From contig CAVTGA010000002.1 in NCBI GenBank assembly GCA_963734185.1, positions 1,240,001 through 1,304,000 of the forward strand: 64,000 bases of DNA. Reading direction: 5' to 3'. The stretch is from PALSA-894 sp963734185. GTDB taxonomy: Bacteria > Pseudomonadota > Alphaproteobacteria > Rhizobiales > Xanthobacteraceae. The notes under the pieces are model-generated. The model saw nothing but the letters and a program-made list of their open reading frames with translations, made no database searches and was not told where the DNA came from. This document shows, piece by piece, positions 47,098 through 54,808 of the stretch. A program made the translations under genes and the position numbers. Each line of letters begins with the position of its first letter. Positions within the stretch are counted from its first letter, which is position 1.

Positions 47098-47344
47098 GAA
47101 AGTGCCACAGCCCCCTCCCCCCTTGTGGGGGAGCGTAGGCCGCCTTCGGCGGCCGTTCTTACATGCCAAGTACGCCGATGCGAAGCATCGGCTATGCCGC
47201 CGGAGCGTTAGCGAAGGCGGGGCGGGAGGGGGTCTTCCTTTCTTTCTTGCGCCAGAAGATTCTTTCTTGCCTGCGGCCAATCCCCCTCCGGCTCGCTTTG
47301 CTCGCCACCTCCCCCACAAGGGGGGAGGGGGCTGTGGCGCTTTC
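47098..47344. repeat. Long inverted repeat, class C (copy 2), between hpnD and hpnE
   Basis: Left arm GAAAGTGCCACAGCCCCCTC and right arm GAGGGGGCTGTGGCGCTTTC, with CCCCCTTGTGGGGGAG and its complement just inside. The 397-base gap 47054-47450 holds this element and no gene. It splits the hpnCD and hpnE parts of the operon. Confidence 0.8.
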
Positions 47345-47450
47345 GGGGGCAGCAAACAAGCAGCGGCGTTCACATGCGATAGCCCCTCGCCGCAACGGGG
47401 AGGGGAACACGTCGGAGTTCGTGGCCGCTTCAACATAAGACGACCCCGCT

Positions 47451-48293
47451 CTAGACGAACGCGTAGCGCAGAATGATGAGAAGCAATACCGGCTTGGCGA
47501 CGCGCACCCGCTCGCGCGGCGCTGCAAAGCCGCGCGCCGCCAGGCGGTCGAGGATGCGGCGGTAGACTTCGCCCATGATGCGCGGCGCGCGCACCAGCCG
47601 GCGCGGCGTGCGCGCCATGATGGCTTCGGCCTCGGCGAAATGCACCCGCGCGCGCGCGATCACCGCCGCGCAGGCCTGCCCGATCGACGGGTGCGCGATC
47701 GCGGCGAGCGGCTCGCGCGTCGCGATGCTTGCCGCCTCGAGCGCCTCCTTCGGCAAATAGAGCCGGCCGATCGCCGCGTCCTCGTCGATGTCGCGCAGGA
47801 TGTTGGTGAGCTGCAGGGCGCGGCCGAGATGGTGCGCGAGCGCGATGCCGTCGGCGCGCTGCATGCCGAACACCCGCACCGACAGCCGCCCGACCGCGCT
47901 TGCCACGCGGTCGCAATAGAGGTCGAGCGTGGCGAAGTCGGGCGCGCGGATGTCGCCGGCCGTATCCATCTCCATGCCGTCGATGACGGCGAGGAAATCT
48001 TCCCGTGCCATGTCGAACTCGGCGATCGAGCGCGCGAGGCTAGCCAGCGCCGCCGGCGGCGCGCCGGCATAGATCGCCGCGATGTCGTCGCGCCAGGCCT
48101 GCAGTTGCGTCAGGCGCGCCGGCCGCGGCCCTTCGGTGTCGGCGATGTCGTCGACGCGGCGGCAGAACGAATAGATCTCGTACATCGCCTCGCGCTGCGG
48201 CTTCGGCAGGATGCGCATCGCCGTATAGAACGACGAGCCCGAGGCGCGCTGCGCCGCATCCGGCGTTGCGTCGGTGGCGGTCATGGCGCTCAT
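47451..48293 (-). CDS. hpnD: Presqualene diphosphate synthase HpnD
   Basis: A 280-residue squalene/phytoene synthase family protein. The first Asp-rich motif is RRVDDIADTEG near 45 and the second is LTNILRDIDEDAAIGRLYLP near 165, with YCDRVASAVGRLSVRVFG between. HpnD joins two farnesyl diphosphates. The start ATG at 48293 overlaps the hpnC stop by ATGA. Alternative ATG three codons later. Confidence 0.92.
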   Translation of the reverse strand: MSAMTATDATPDAAQRASGSSFYTAMRILPKPQREAMYEIYSFCRRVDDIADTEGPRPARLTQLQAWRDDIAAIYAGAPPAALASLARSIAEFDMAREDFLAVIDGMEMDTAGDIRAPDFATLDLYCDRVASAVGRLSVRVFGMQRADGIALAHHLGRALQLTNILRDIDEDAAIGRLYLPKEALEAASIATREPLAAIAHPSIGQACAAVIARARVHFAEAEAIMARTPRRLVRAPRIMGEVYRRILDRLAARGFAAPRERVRVAKPVLLLIILRYAFV

Positions 48294-49180
48294 GCGTCCT
48301 GGGCGGCGCGCGCGTGTGCGCCGGAGCGCGTCAGGCGCCGCAGCGTGCCCTGCACCAGCCCGGCGAGACCGAGCGCCGCGAAACCGGCCTTGCCGAGATG
48401 CACGCGGTCTCTCAACGGATCGCGCGTGTCGAGGAAGGCGAGCAGGCGCTGCGCATAGGTGCGGATCACCGTCACCTCCATGGCGAGGCGATAGTCGGCG
48501 ATGAGCTGCGGGAACGGATCGCTCTCGGCCAGCAACGCGCGGGTCCGCTTCGAGAGCGCCCGGATGCAGGCGAGCAGGGCCGGGCTCGCCCGATCCTTGC
48601 CGAGGTCTTCGATGCTCGCGCCGGACGCCGCGAGCGCGTCGAGCGGGAGATAGACGCGGTCGAGGTTGCGGTAGTCCTTGCCGCAGTCCTGCAGGTGATT
48701 GATGATCTGCAGCGCCGCGCACAGCGCGTCGTTGGCGCCCCAGGCGGCGCGGCTCTCGCCGTGCACGTCGAGCACGAAGCGGCCGACCGGCATCGCCGAA
48801 TAGCGGCAATAGTCGATCAGCTCGTCCCAATCCTGGTAGCGCAGCTTGGTGACGTCGAGGCGGAACGCCGCGAGCAGGTCCTGGGCGTGGCGCGGCGACA
48901 GCGCGCGTTCCTGCAGCGCCGCGCGCAACGCGACCGCGACGGCGTCGTCGTCGCCACCGCCGTTGCCGTTGCCGAGCAGGTTTGCTTCCAACCGGTCGAG
49001 CAGCGCGAGCTTCTCGGCCGGCGCGAGCGTCGCGTGGTCGGCGATGTCGTCGGCGACGCGCACGAACTCGTAGAAGGCGAGGATCGGCTTGCGGTGCCTG
49101 GGCGCAATCAGGCGCGAGGCGACGGGGAAGTTTTCATCCCGGTTGCCCTTGCCCGATCGGAACTCCGCGGCGCTGACCAT
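48290..49180 (-). CDS. hpnC: Hydroxysqualene synthase HpnC
   Basis: A 296-residue squalene/phytoene synthase family protein. It has FVRVADDIADHATLAPAEK near 44, YCRYSAMPVGRFVLDVHGES near 130 and INHLQDCGKDYRNLDRVYLP near 167, where the second Asp motif is altered to QDxxxD. HpnC turns presqualene diphosphate to hydroxysqualene. First gene of the hpnCDE-shc-hpnG run. Confidence 0.92.
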   Translation of the reverse strand: MVSAAEFRSGKGNRDENFPVASRLIAPRHRKPILAFYEFVRVADDIADHATLAPAEKLALLDRLEANLLGNGNGGGDDDAVAVALRAALQERALSPRHAQDLLAAFRLDVTKLRYQDWDELIDYCRYSAMPVGRFVLDVHGESRAAWGANDALCAALQIINHLQDCGKDYRNLDRVYLPLDALAASGASIEDLGKDRASPALLACIRALSKRTRALLAESDPFPQLIADYRLAMEVTVIRTYAQRLLAFLDTRDPLRDRVHLGKAGFAALGLAGLVQGTLRRLTRSGAHARAAQDA

Positions 49181-49273
49181 CGCCGCGGAATATGACGGCT
49201 CGGGGCGGCGTTGCCAACCCGGATGGGGGGTGCGATGGCGGGAGCGTTAATGTCGCAAAATCAAGGGATTGTC

Positions 49274-49360
49274 GTAGCCCGGGTTGAGCGCAGCGAAAGC
49301 CGGGAGGGATCGTGCCACGTGGAGAGGTTCCCGGATTTCGCTGCGCTCAATCCGGGCTAC
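49274..49360. repeat. REP-like palindrome, class B long form (87 bp, copy 1)
   Basis: GTAGCCCGGGTTGAGCGCAG ... CTGCGCTCAATCCGGGCTAC. It is identical over all 87 bases, and about 13 bases beyond, to 49543-49629. The gap 49181-49668 holds this copy, a half class A repeat and the second long copy, and no gene. Confidence 0.88.
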
Positions 49361-49394
49361 GGGCTACGCACCTTGCTTTGCCGCCATCAGAAGA

Positions 49395-49430
49395 AAGACG
49401 TGGATGCCCGCAACAAGTGCGGGCATGACG
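49395..49430. repeat. Half copy of the class A repeat
   Basis: AAGACGTGGATGCCCGCAAC to GCGGGCATGACG: the right hairpin of the class A element without the left one. Confidence 0.75.
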
Positions 49431-49542
49431 AGAGAAGTGCATGATGCCGTCACCTCATGCCACGAGGGGGTGCCTTTGCAGATCCGAAACGAGCGCGGCG
49501 AGATCGAACAGCTCGGTGCGACGCGACGGCCCGAGATCAACC

Positions 49543-49629
49543 GTAGCCCGGGTTGAGCGCAGCGAAAGCCGGGAGGGATCGTGCCACGTGGAGAGGTTCC
49601 CGGATTTCGCTGCGCTCAATCCGGGCTAC
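49543..49629. repeat. REP-like palindrome, class B long form (87 bp, copy 2)
   Basis: Left REP of the transposase unit, 39 bases before the start codon. Same 87 bases as 49274-49360. Confidence 0.88.
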
Positions 49630-49668
49630 GGGCTACGCACCTCGTCAAATCTGGGATATCCTTATGTC

Positions 49669-50196
49669 ATGGTGCGGTATCGGCGGAATTTTGTCGCGGG
49701 CGGAACCTACTTCTTTACCATCGTGCTTGCTGATCGCCGGTCGAATGCGCTCACTGGTCACATCACCGCATTGCGTGTGGCATTTCGGACGACGCGCGCG
49801 GCGCACCCCTTCGCAATCGACGCGATCGTGGTGATGCCTGATCACTTCCACGTCGTTATGACCTTGCCGGAAGGCGACGCGGACTTTCCGAATCGCCTGA
49901 TGCTGATCAAACGTCGCTTCACCACAGCCATCGCCCAGACAGTCCCCATCCCTCGCCATCGGAATGGAGAGCTCGCGCTATGGCAGCGTCGCTTCTGGGA
50001 ACATACCATCCGCAACGACAGGGATTTCGAACGTCACGTCGATTATGTCCACTTCAATCCGGTCAAGCATGGGTTCGTAACGAGGGTGCGCGACTGGCCG
50101 TATTCGTCGTTTCATCGCTATGTGCGACAGGGGATATTGCCCGAGGATTGGGCTGGCGATTTCGCTCAAGGCCGCGGACGCTTCGGCGAGCCGTAG
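49669..50196 (+). CDS. REP-associated tyrosine transposase (RAYT, Y1/HUH family)
   Basis: A 175-residue protein of the transposase IS200-like superfamily. The HUH motif is H59-F-H61 in VVMPDHFHVVMTLP. The catalytic Tyr is Tyr126 in HVDYVHFNPVKHGFV, after WQRRFWEHTIRNDRDF, and it ends with RDWPYSSFHRYV, the usual RAYT pattern. Such enzymes nick and join single-stranded REP DNA. The ATG at 49669 is chosen; the protein body begins at once with YRRNFVAGGTYFFT. The protein is intact, so it may be active. Base composition is a little AT-richer than the neighbouring genes. Confidence 0.88.
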   Translation: MVRYRRNFVAGGTYFFTIVLADRRSNALTGHITALRVAFRTTRAAHPFAIDAIVVMPDHFHVVMTLPEGDADFPNRLMLIKRRFTTAIAQTVPIPRHRNGELALWQRRFWEHTIRNDRDFERHVDYVHFNPVKHGFVTRVRDWPYSSFHRYVRQGILPEDWAGDFAQGRGRFGEP

Positions 50197-50281
50197 CCCG
50201 GCTTGAGCGCACAGCGAAAGCCGGGAGGGATCGTGCCACGTGGAGAGGTTCCCGGATTTCGCTGCGCTCAATCCGGGCTAC
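50193..50281. repeat. REP-like palindrome, class B long form (89 bp, copy 3)
   Basis: Right REP of the transposase unit. It differs from the two upstream copies by a 2-base insertion and one substitution (GGCTTGAGCGCACAGCG). Its first bases provide the transposase stop. Confidence 0.85.
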
Positions 50282-50314
50282 GCTTACTCCAATTTGCTAT
50301 ACGGCGGCGCGCTG

Positions 50315-50695
50315 TCAGCCGGCAAGACAGCGATACGCCAGCCATCCGGTCAGTGCGATGGACGCCGCCCAGATACAGGCGATCAGCGCGGCGGCGGTTC
50401 GGCTCACCGGGCGCTCAATCGCCAAGGTTGCGGCGGCGCGGTGCTCGGCCATCACGTCAGCCGGAATCATGCGGACCGCGGCGGCAATGCCGAGCGGCAC
50501 CAGGATCAGGTCGTCAAGATAGCCGAGAACCGGAACGAAGTCCGGAATCAGGTCGATGGGCGAGAGCGCATAGGCGGCCACGCAGAGCGCAAGCGCCTTC
50601 GCATACCAAGGCGTGCGCGAGTCGCGCCCTGCGTGGTACAGCGCATGGGCGTCGCGCCGGATGGCGCGCGCCCATTGTTTGAGTCGGGTGATCAT
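50315..50695 (-). CDS. DUF1232 membrane protein (YkvA family)
   Basis: A 126-residue protein with the DUF1232 core YAKALALCVAAYALSPIDLIPDFVPVLGYLDDLILVPLGI at residues 31-69, and a second hydrophobic segment at the C-terminus (about 100-122). The first 25 residues are basic. The domain is widespread and its function is not known. The gene stands alone, convergent with the transposase unit. Confidence 0.82.
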   Translation of the reverse strand: MITRLKQWARAIRRDAHALYHAGRDSRTPWYAKALALCVAAYALSPIDLIPDFVPVLGYLDDLILVPLGIAAAVRMIPADVMAEHRAAATLAIERPVSRTAAALIACIWAASIALTGWLAYRCLAG

Positions 50696-50862
50696 CGGCC
50701 CAATCTAGCGCATCGCCCCGCGGTACGCGCGGGCGTGACGAACGGCGAGTGTGCGCCGATGACGGGTCGGCATGCGGAGGCGTTCCGCAGGCGCGCTTCT
50801 GCATGCATTTTAGCGACGGTGGAAACCGCGCCTTGAGCATGGGGGCCGATACCGGTTGATCT

Positions 50863-50876
50863 TTGACTTTGATCAA
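50863..50876. promoter_or_regulatory. FNR/FixK-type binding site (candidate)
   Basis: TTGAC-TTTG-ATCAA fits the TTGAT-N4-ATCAA consensus with one mismatch and has the exact 14-base spacing of FNR/FixK sites. If it works at about -41, transcription would start near 50911 rightward or near 50828 toward the DUF1232 gene. A larger palindrome TTGATC-N9-GATCAA covers it. Confidence 0.4.
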
Positions 50877-50890
50877 CCATCATATGCCCG

Positions 50891-50943
50891 TCCTGATCCC
50901 ATGAGGGGTGCTTTCTAGGGGTGCCTTCAAGGCAGGATCAGGA
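50891..50943 (+). ncRNA. Candidate structured RNA element
   Basis: TCCTGATCC (50891-50899) pairs perfectly with GGATCAGGA (50935-50943). A small hairpin TGCCT-TCA-AGGCA (50922-50934) lies inside. No Rfam family is recognised by eye, and direction is a guess based on the upstream FNR-like site. Confidence 0.3.
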
Positions 50944-51113
50944 TGCGGTCCCTGCGGGCGGGAGTCACGACCCCGCACTCGGGCGACCCGGGAACTTCAC
51001 CGGAGGGCACTAAGACCACCTGCCAGGAGCTGGCTGATCAGATGAAGGACTCGATCCTTCCGAAAAGCGTGACCCGGGCTCGATAAATCCGCGGCGAAGC
51101 GCCGAGAGGCGCG

Positions 51114-51200
51114 CCGGCCGGCGATCCGGCCGGTGATCTCCGGCGCTCCGGAGATCGATCCGACCGCGAGGCGGATCACCGGGTGCGGCGTATCCGCACC
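51114..51200. repeat. Row of four short perfect hairpins
   Basis: Stems: CCGGCC/GGCCGG (51114-51133), GATCTCCGG/CCGGAGATC with a CGCT loop (51135-51156), GATCCG/CGGATC (51157-51177), and GGTGCGG/CCGCACC with a CGTAT loop (51182-51200). They follow each other with almost no spacer. Meaning unknown. Confidence 0.5.
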
Positions 51201-51343
51201 AGCGCTTCCCGGCGCTTCGCTCCCCTCACTTGGGAGAGCGAGAAAGCGGATCAAGGGGTGCCCGGCCCCCACCCAACCGGGCCAATCGCATTGGCTGTTT
51301 GACAGGTGAATCAGGAAGTAACGCGCGGAGCGCGCCGCAGCTT

Positions 51344-51487
51344 ATCCCTCCCCCGCAGGGGCCCCGCAGGGGGAGGGTGCCGAGCGCAGCGAGGCGGGTG
51401 GGGTTGTGCCACACTCCGAGAACCCCACCCGTCTCCTCGTTCGCTTTGCTTCACTCGGAGCCACCCTCCCCCTATCGGGGGAGGGAT
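51344..51487. repeat. Inverted repeat, class C-like (copy 3)
   Basis: ATCCCTCCCCC at the left and GGGGGAGGGAT at the right, with nested GGCGGGTGGGGTT and AACCCCACCCG. It lies upstream of the first crotonase gene. Confidence 0.75.
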
Positions 51488-51559
51488 GAAGGAGAGAGCA
51501 GCGCCTTTGCCCGCTCTACGATTTCATTACAGTACGTCGCGACGAGGGAAGGCCCATCC

Positions 51560-52363
51560 ATGCCGAGCTTCGAGCAAATCCTCTACGGCGTCGCCGATCG
51601 CGTCGCGACCATCACGTTCAACCGTCCGGAGCGGCTGAACGCGTGGACGCACCGGATGGAGCACGAAGTGCGTGCAGCGGTCGACCTGGCGGCGGCGGAC
51701 GTGGAGGTGCGCGCGATCGTGCTCACCGGCGCGGGACGCGGCTTCTGCGCCGGAGCCGACATGGAGGCGCTGGGGGAACGCGCGAAAGGCGGCGCGCGCT
51801 CCACCGCGCCGCGGCCAGCCGAGAGTCCCGACAACTTCGCCCAGCGCTACAGCTACTTCCTTGCCGTGCCGAAGCCGGTGATCGCCGCCATCAACGGCCC
51901 GGCCGCCGGCATCGGCTTCGTGCTCACGCTGTTCTGCGACGTCCGCTACATGGCCGAGGGCGCCAAGCTCTCGACCTCGTTCGCGCGCCGCGGGCTGATC
52001 GCCGAGCACGGCTCGGCCTGGATGCTGCCGCGCCTGGTCGGCACCATGCACGCGCTCGACCTATTGATGAGCGCGCGCACCGTCACGGCTTCCGAAGCGG
52101 CGGCGATGAACCTGGTCAAGCTGCTGCCGGCCGAAGGCTTCGCCGACGCCGTGCAGGCGGCGGCGCGCGACCTGGCGCAACTCTCTTCGCCGCGCTCGAT
52201 GCGGCTGATCAAGCAACAGGTCTACCAGGCGCACTTCCAGACGCTCGCCGAGGCGACCGCGCTCGCCAACGCGGAACTCACCAAGTGTTTCGACACCGAA
52301 GACTTCCGCGAAGGCGTGGCGCATTATGTCGAGAAGCGCCGGCCGAATTTCACCGGACGGTAG
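51560..52363 (+). CDS. Enoyl-CoA hydratase/isomerase family protein (crotonase fold)
   Basis: A 267-residue crotonase. The first oxyanion-hole segment is GRGFCAGADMEALG near 57, and the second is INGPAAGIGFVLTLFCDVRY near 115. In the active-site helix it has RRGLIAEHGSAWMLPRLVG, with a Glu at the position of the second catalytic Glu but not the first. Hydratase, isomerase or another acyl-CoA reaction are all possible. ATG 51560 follows GAGGGAAGG. Confidence 0.85.
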   Translation: MPSFEQILYGVADRVATITFNRPERLNAWTHRMEHEVRAAVDLAAADVEVRAIVLTGAGRGFCAGADMEALGERAKGGARSTAPRPAESPDNFAQRYSYFLAVPKPVIAAINGPAAGIGFVLTLFCDVRYMAEGAKLSTSFARRGLIAEHGSAWMLPRLVGTMHALDLLMSARTVTASEAAAMNLVKLLPAEGFADAVQAAARDLAQLSSPRSMRLIKQQVYQAHFQTLAEATALANAELTKCFDTEDFREGVAHYVEKRRPNFTGR

Positions 52364-52365
52364 CC

Positions 52366-52430
52366 GTAGCCCGCATGGAGCGCAGCGGAATGCGGGAGTC
52401 CCGGATTGCGCTTCGCTCCATCCGGGCTAC
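52366..52430. repeat. REP-like palindrome, class B short form (65 bp, copy 3)
   Basis: GTAGCCCGCATGGAGCGCAG ... CTTCGCTCCATCCGGGCTAC, the same length as the copies at 7709 and 8976. It starts 2 bases after the stop of the first crotonase gene and fills the gap to the second. Confidence 0.85.
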
Positions 52431-52449
52431 GAAGAGGCTAGAGGTACTC

Positions 52450-53235
52450 ATGGACAGCCCCACACCCAACGACCTCGGCGTGACGCTCGAAGGCCACGTC
52501 GCCACCGTGGAGATCCGCCGGCCGCCCAACAACTTCTTCGACAAGGGGCTGATCAACGCGATCGGCGACGCGTTCGAGCGGTTCGACGCCGATCCGCAAG
52601 TCCGCGCGATCGTGCTCGCCGCGCAGGGCAAGACATTCTGCGCCGGCGCCGACCTGCCCAACCGGCCGGACACCGGCGCGCCGGGCGAAGCCGGCAACGC
52701 CAAGCATCTCTACAAGGAGGCGACGCGCCTGTTCCGCGCCAAGAAGCCGGTCGTCGCCGCCGTGCATGGCGCGGCGGTCGGCGGCGGCCTGGGCCTCGCG
52801 CTCGTCGCCGACTTCCGCGTGACCTGCAAGGAGGCGCGCTTTTCCGCCAACTTCAGCCGGCTCGGCTTCCATCCGGGCTTCGGCCTCACCGCGACCTTGC
52901 CGCGCCTGGTCGGAGCCCAGCAGGCGGCGCTGCTGTTCTATACCGGCCGGCGCGTCCCGGGCGACGAAGCGGTGCGCATCGGGCTGGCCGACGTGCTGGT
53001 GGCGCAGGAGGACGTGCGCAAGGCCGCGCAGGAACTGGCCGTCGAGATCGCCCAGTCGGCGCCGCTTGCCATCCTGTCGATCCGCGAAACGCTGCGGCGC
53101 GGGCTGGCCGACGCGATCGAGAGCGCGACCGAGCGCGAACTGGTCGAGCAGGAGTGGCAACGCCGCAGCGCCGACTTCAAGGAAGGCGTCAAGGCGATGA
53201 GCGAGCGCCGGCTGCCGGATTTCGTCGGGCGGTAG
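52450..53235 (+). CDS. Crotonase-family protein lacking both catalytic glutamates
   Basis: A 261-residue protein with the oxyanion-hole segments GKTFCAGADLPNRP near 59 and VHGAAVGGGLGLALVADFRV near 101. The active-site helix reads FSANFSRLGFHPGFGLTATLPRLVG, where both Glu positions of enoyl-CoA hydratase are replaced. It is therefore unlikely to hydrate enoyl-CoA and more likely an isomerase, thioesterase-like or other member. Probably in one operon with the gene upstream, with a REP between them. Confidence 0.82.
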   Translation: MDSPTPNDLGVTLEGHVATVEIRRPPNNFFDKGLINAIGDAFERFDADPQVRAIVLAAQGKTFCAGADLPNRPDTGAPGEAGNAKHLYKEATRLFRAKKPVVAAVHGAAVGGGLGLALVADFRVTCKEARFSANFSRLGFHPGFGLTATLPRLVGAQQAALLFYTGRRVPGDEAVRIGLADVLVAQEDVRKAAQELAVEIAQSAPLAILSIRETLRRGLADAIESATERELVEQEWQRRSADFKEGVKAMSERRLPDFVGR

Positions 53236-53346
53236 ACTACGGCTTCCGCTGAGCGAAATTTGTCGCGGCATATTTCGATTGTGGAGAACAGGATCACGGA
53301 GAATAATCGGCGCCAACGAACAAACGCCAAAACAGGAGGGGATGCC

Positions 53347-54315
53347 ATGAACCGGCGCATGCTGGTCGCCGCGCTCACCGCAATCGCCGCCGCTGGTGCC
53401 CTGGGCGGCATCGCGCAGGCGCAGAACTTCCCGACCAAGCCGGTGACCATCATCGTGCCGTGGCCGGCCGGCGGCGGAACCGACATCAGCATGCGCGCGC
53501 TCGCCGAAGCGGCGCAAAAGCATCTCGGCCAGCCGATCGTGATCGAAAACCGTCCCGGCGCCTCCGGCACGCTCGGGCCGGCGCAGATGGCGGCGACCGC
53601 CAAGCCGGACGGCTACACGCTGACGCAGATCCCCATCACGGTGTTCCGCTTCCCCTTCATCCAGAAGGTGACGTTCGACCCGGCCAAGGACTTCACCTAT
53701 GTGATCGGCCTCACCGGCTACACCTTCGGCGTGGTGGTGAAGAACGACGCGCCGTGGAAGACCTTCGCGGAGCTGCTCGCCGACGCCAAGGCCAATCCGG
53801 GCAAGATCAAATACGGCACGCCCGGCGCCGGCACCACGCTGCACATCACCATGGAGGCGATCGCCAAGCAGCAGGGCATCAAGTGGACGCACGTGCCGTT
53901 CAAAGGCCAGGCCGAGACCAATGCGGCGATTCTCGGCGGCCACATCCACGCCACCGCCGACTCCACCGGCTGGGCCGCGCTGGTGAACGCCGGCGAACTG
54001 CGCCTGCTGGTCACCTGGGGCGGCGAGCGCACCAAGAACTGGCCCAACGTTCCGACGCTGAAAGAGACCGGCGTCAAATTCGTGTCCAACTCGCCGTTCG
54101 GCCTCGCCGGTCCCAAAGGCATGGACCCGAAGGTGGTGCAAGTCCTGCACGATGCCTTCAAGAAGGCGATCGACGAGCCGACCTATCGGGCGGCGCTGCT
54201 CAAGCTCGACCAGGAGGTCGCGTATCTGAATACCGAGGACTATCACAAGTACGCGATGCAGACGCTCGAGCAGGAGAAGCGTGCCGCCGAGGAGCTCGGG
54301 CTGAAGACCAACTAG
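53347..54315 (+). CDS. Tripartite tricarboxylate transporter binding protein (TctC/Bug family)
   Basis: A 322-residue periplasmic protein. Residues 1-26 are a signal peptide ending IAQAQ. The mature part begins FPTKPVTIIVPWPAGGGTDIS, with VIENRPGASGTLG near 59, both Bug-family marks. It binds a carboxylate-bearing ligand for the TctBA permease encoded next. The ATG at 53347 follows an AGGAGG site at 53334-53339. Confidence 0.88.
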   Translation: MNRRMLVAALTAIAAAGALGGIAQAQNFPTKPVTIIVPWPAGGGTDISMRALAEAAQKHLGQPIVIENRPGASGTLGPAQMAATAKPDGYTLTQIPITVFRFPFIQKVTFDPAKDFTYVIGLTGYTFGVVVKNDAPWKTFAELLADAKANPGKIKYGTPGAGTTLHITMEAIAKQQGIKWTHVPFKGQAETNAAILGGHIHATADSTGWAALVNAGELRLLVTWGGERTKNWPNVPTLKETGVKFVSNSPFGLAGPKGMDPKVVQVLHDAFKKAIDEPTYRAALLKLDQEVAYLNTEDYHKYAMQTLEQEKRAAEELGLKTN

Positions 54316-54331
54316 AGGTCCTGACAACACG

Positions 54332-54808
54332 ATGCGGACCGGCGACGTCATCGCGGCGGCGTTCTGGCTCGCGATTGGGCTCGGCATCGCCTACTCGGGC
54401 CGCGACCTCGGGCTCGGCCGGCTGAACGAGCCCGGCTCCGGCTTCATGATCTTCTGGGTCGGCGTCGTGATGTCGGCGCTCAGCGCGGCCGCGCTCATCG
54501 GCGCGCTGCGACGCCCGGCCGGCGACGGGCTTGCCAGCCTGTGGTCGGGCCTGCGCTGGCATTACGTGCCCTACGTCGTGGTGCTGCTGCTCGCCTACGC
54601 CTGGCTGCTGCCGGCTCTCGGCTTCCTGGCCGTGACGGTGCTGCTGCTGGTGATCCTGTTCCGCACCGTCGATCCGCGCGGCTGGGTTGCGTCGATCGCC
54701 GGCGCCGTCATCACGACGGGGGTCGCCTATCTGGTGTTCGGCCGCTGGCTCGGCACCCAGCTTCCGGCCGGCACGCTCTGGGGCACGCTGGCTGAGCGGT
54801 TCGGCTGA
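54332..54808 (+). CDS. Tripartite tricarboxylate transporter small permease (TctB)
   Basis: A 158-residue membrane protein with four hydrophobic segments and the family opening ARDLGLGRLNEPGSGFMIFW-like stretch (here GRDLGLGRLNEPGSGFMIF). Its stop overlaps the TctA start (TGATG). Confidence 0.85.
   Translation: MRTGDVIAAAFWLAIGLGIAYSGRDLGLGRLNEPGSGFMIFWVGVVMSALSAAALIGALRRPAGDGLASLWSGLRWHYVPYVVVLLLAYAWLLPALGFLAVTVLLLVILFRTVDPRGWVASIAGAVITTGVAYLVFGRWLGTQLPAGTLWGTLAERFG

Larger units (their letters stand above)
49543..50281 (+). mobile_element. REPtron: transposase gene flanked by two direct REP copies
   Basis: The unit is REP (49543-49629), RAYT gene (49669-50196), REP (50193-50281), with both REPs in the same orientation. 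The right REP supplies the TAG stop of the gene. A third identical REP lies 269 bases upstream of the left one. This is the known layout of REP-associated tyrosine transposases, which process single-stranded REP hairpins. Confidence 0.75.
50696..51559. other. Long gene-free region with strong secondary structure
   Basis: No convincing gene on either strand over 860 bases. In order it holds: an FNR/FixK-like palindrome (50863-50876), a long-range stem (50891-50943), a row of four hairpins (51114-51200), a class C-like inverted repeat (51344-51487) and the leader of the crotonase gene. An RNA gene is possible but not identified. Confidence 0.5.

Noticed and set aside
49274..49629. CRISPR array or terminal inverted repeats of an insertion sequence
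   Set aside because: The identical units are palindromic, far apart, in direct orientation and have no spacers. They fit REP sequences of a RAYT unit.
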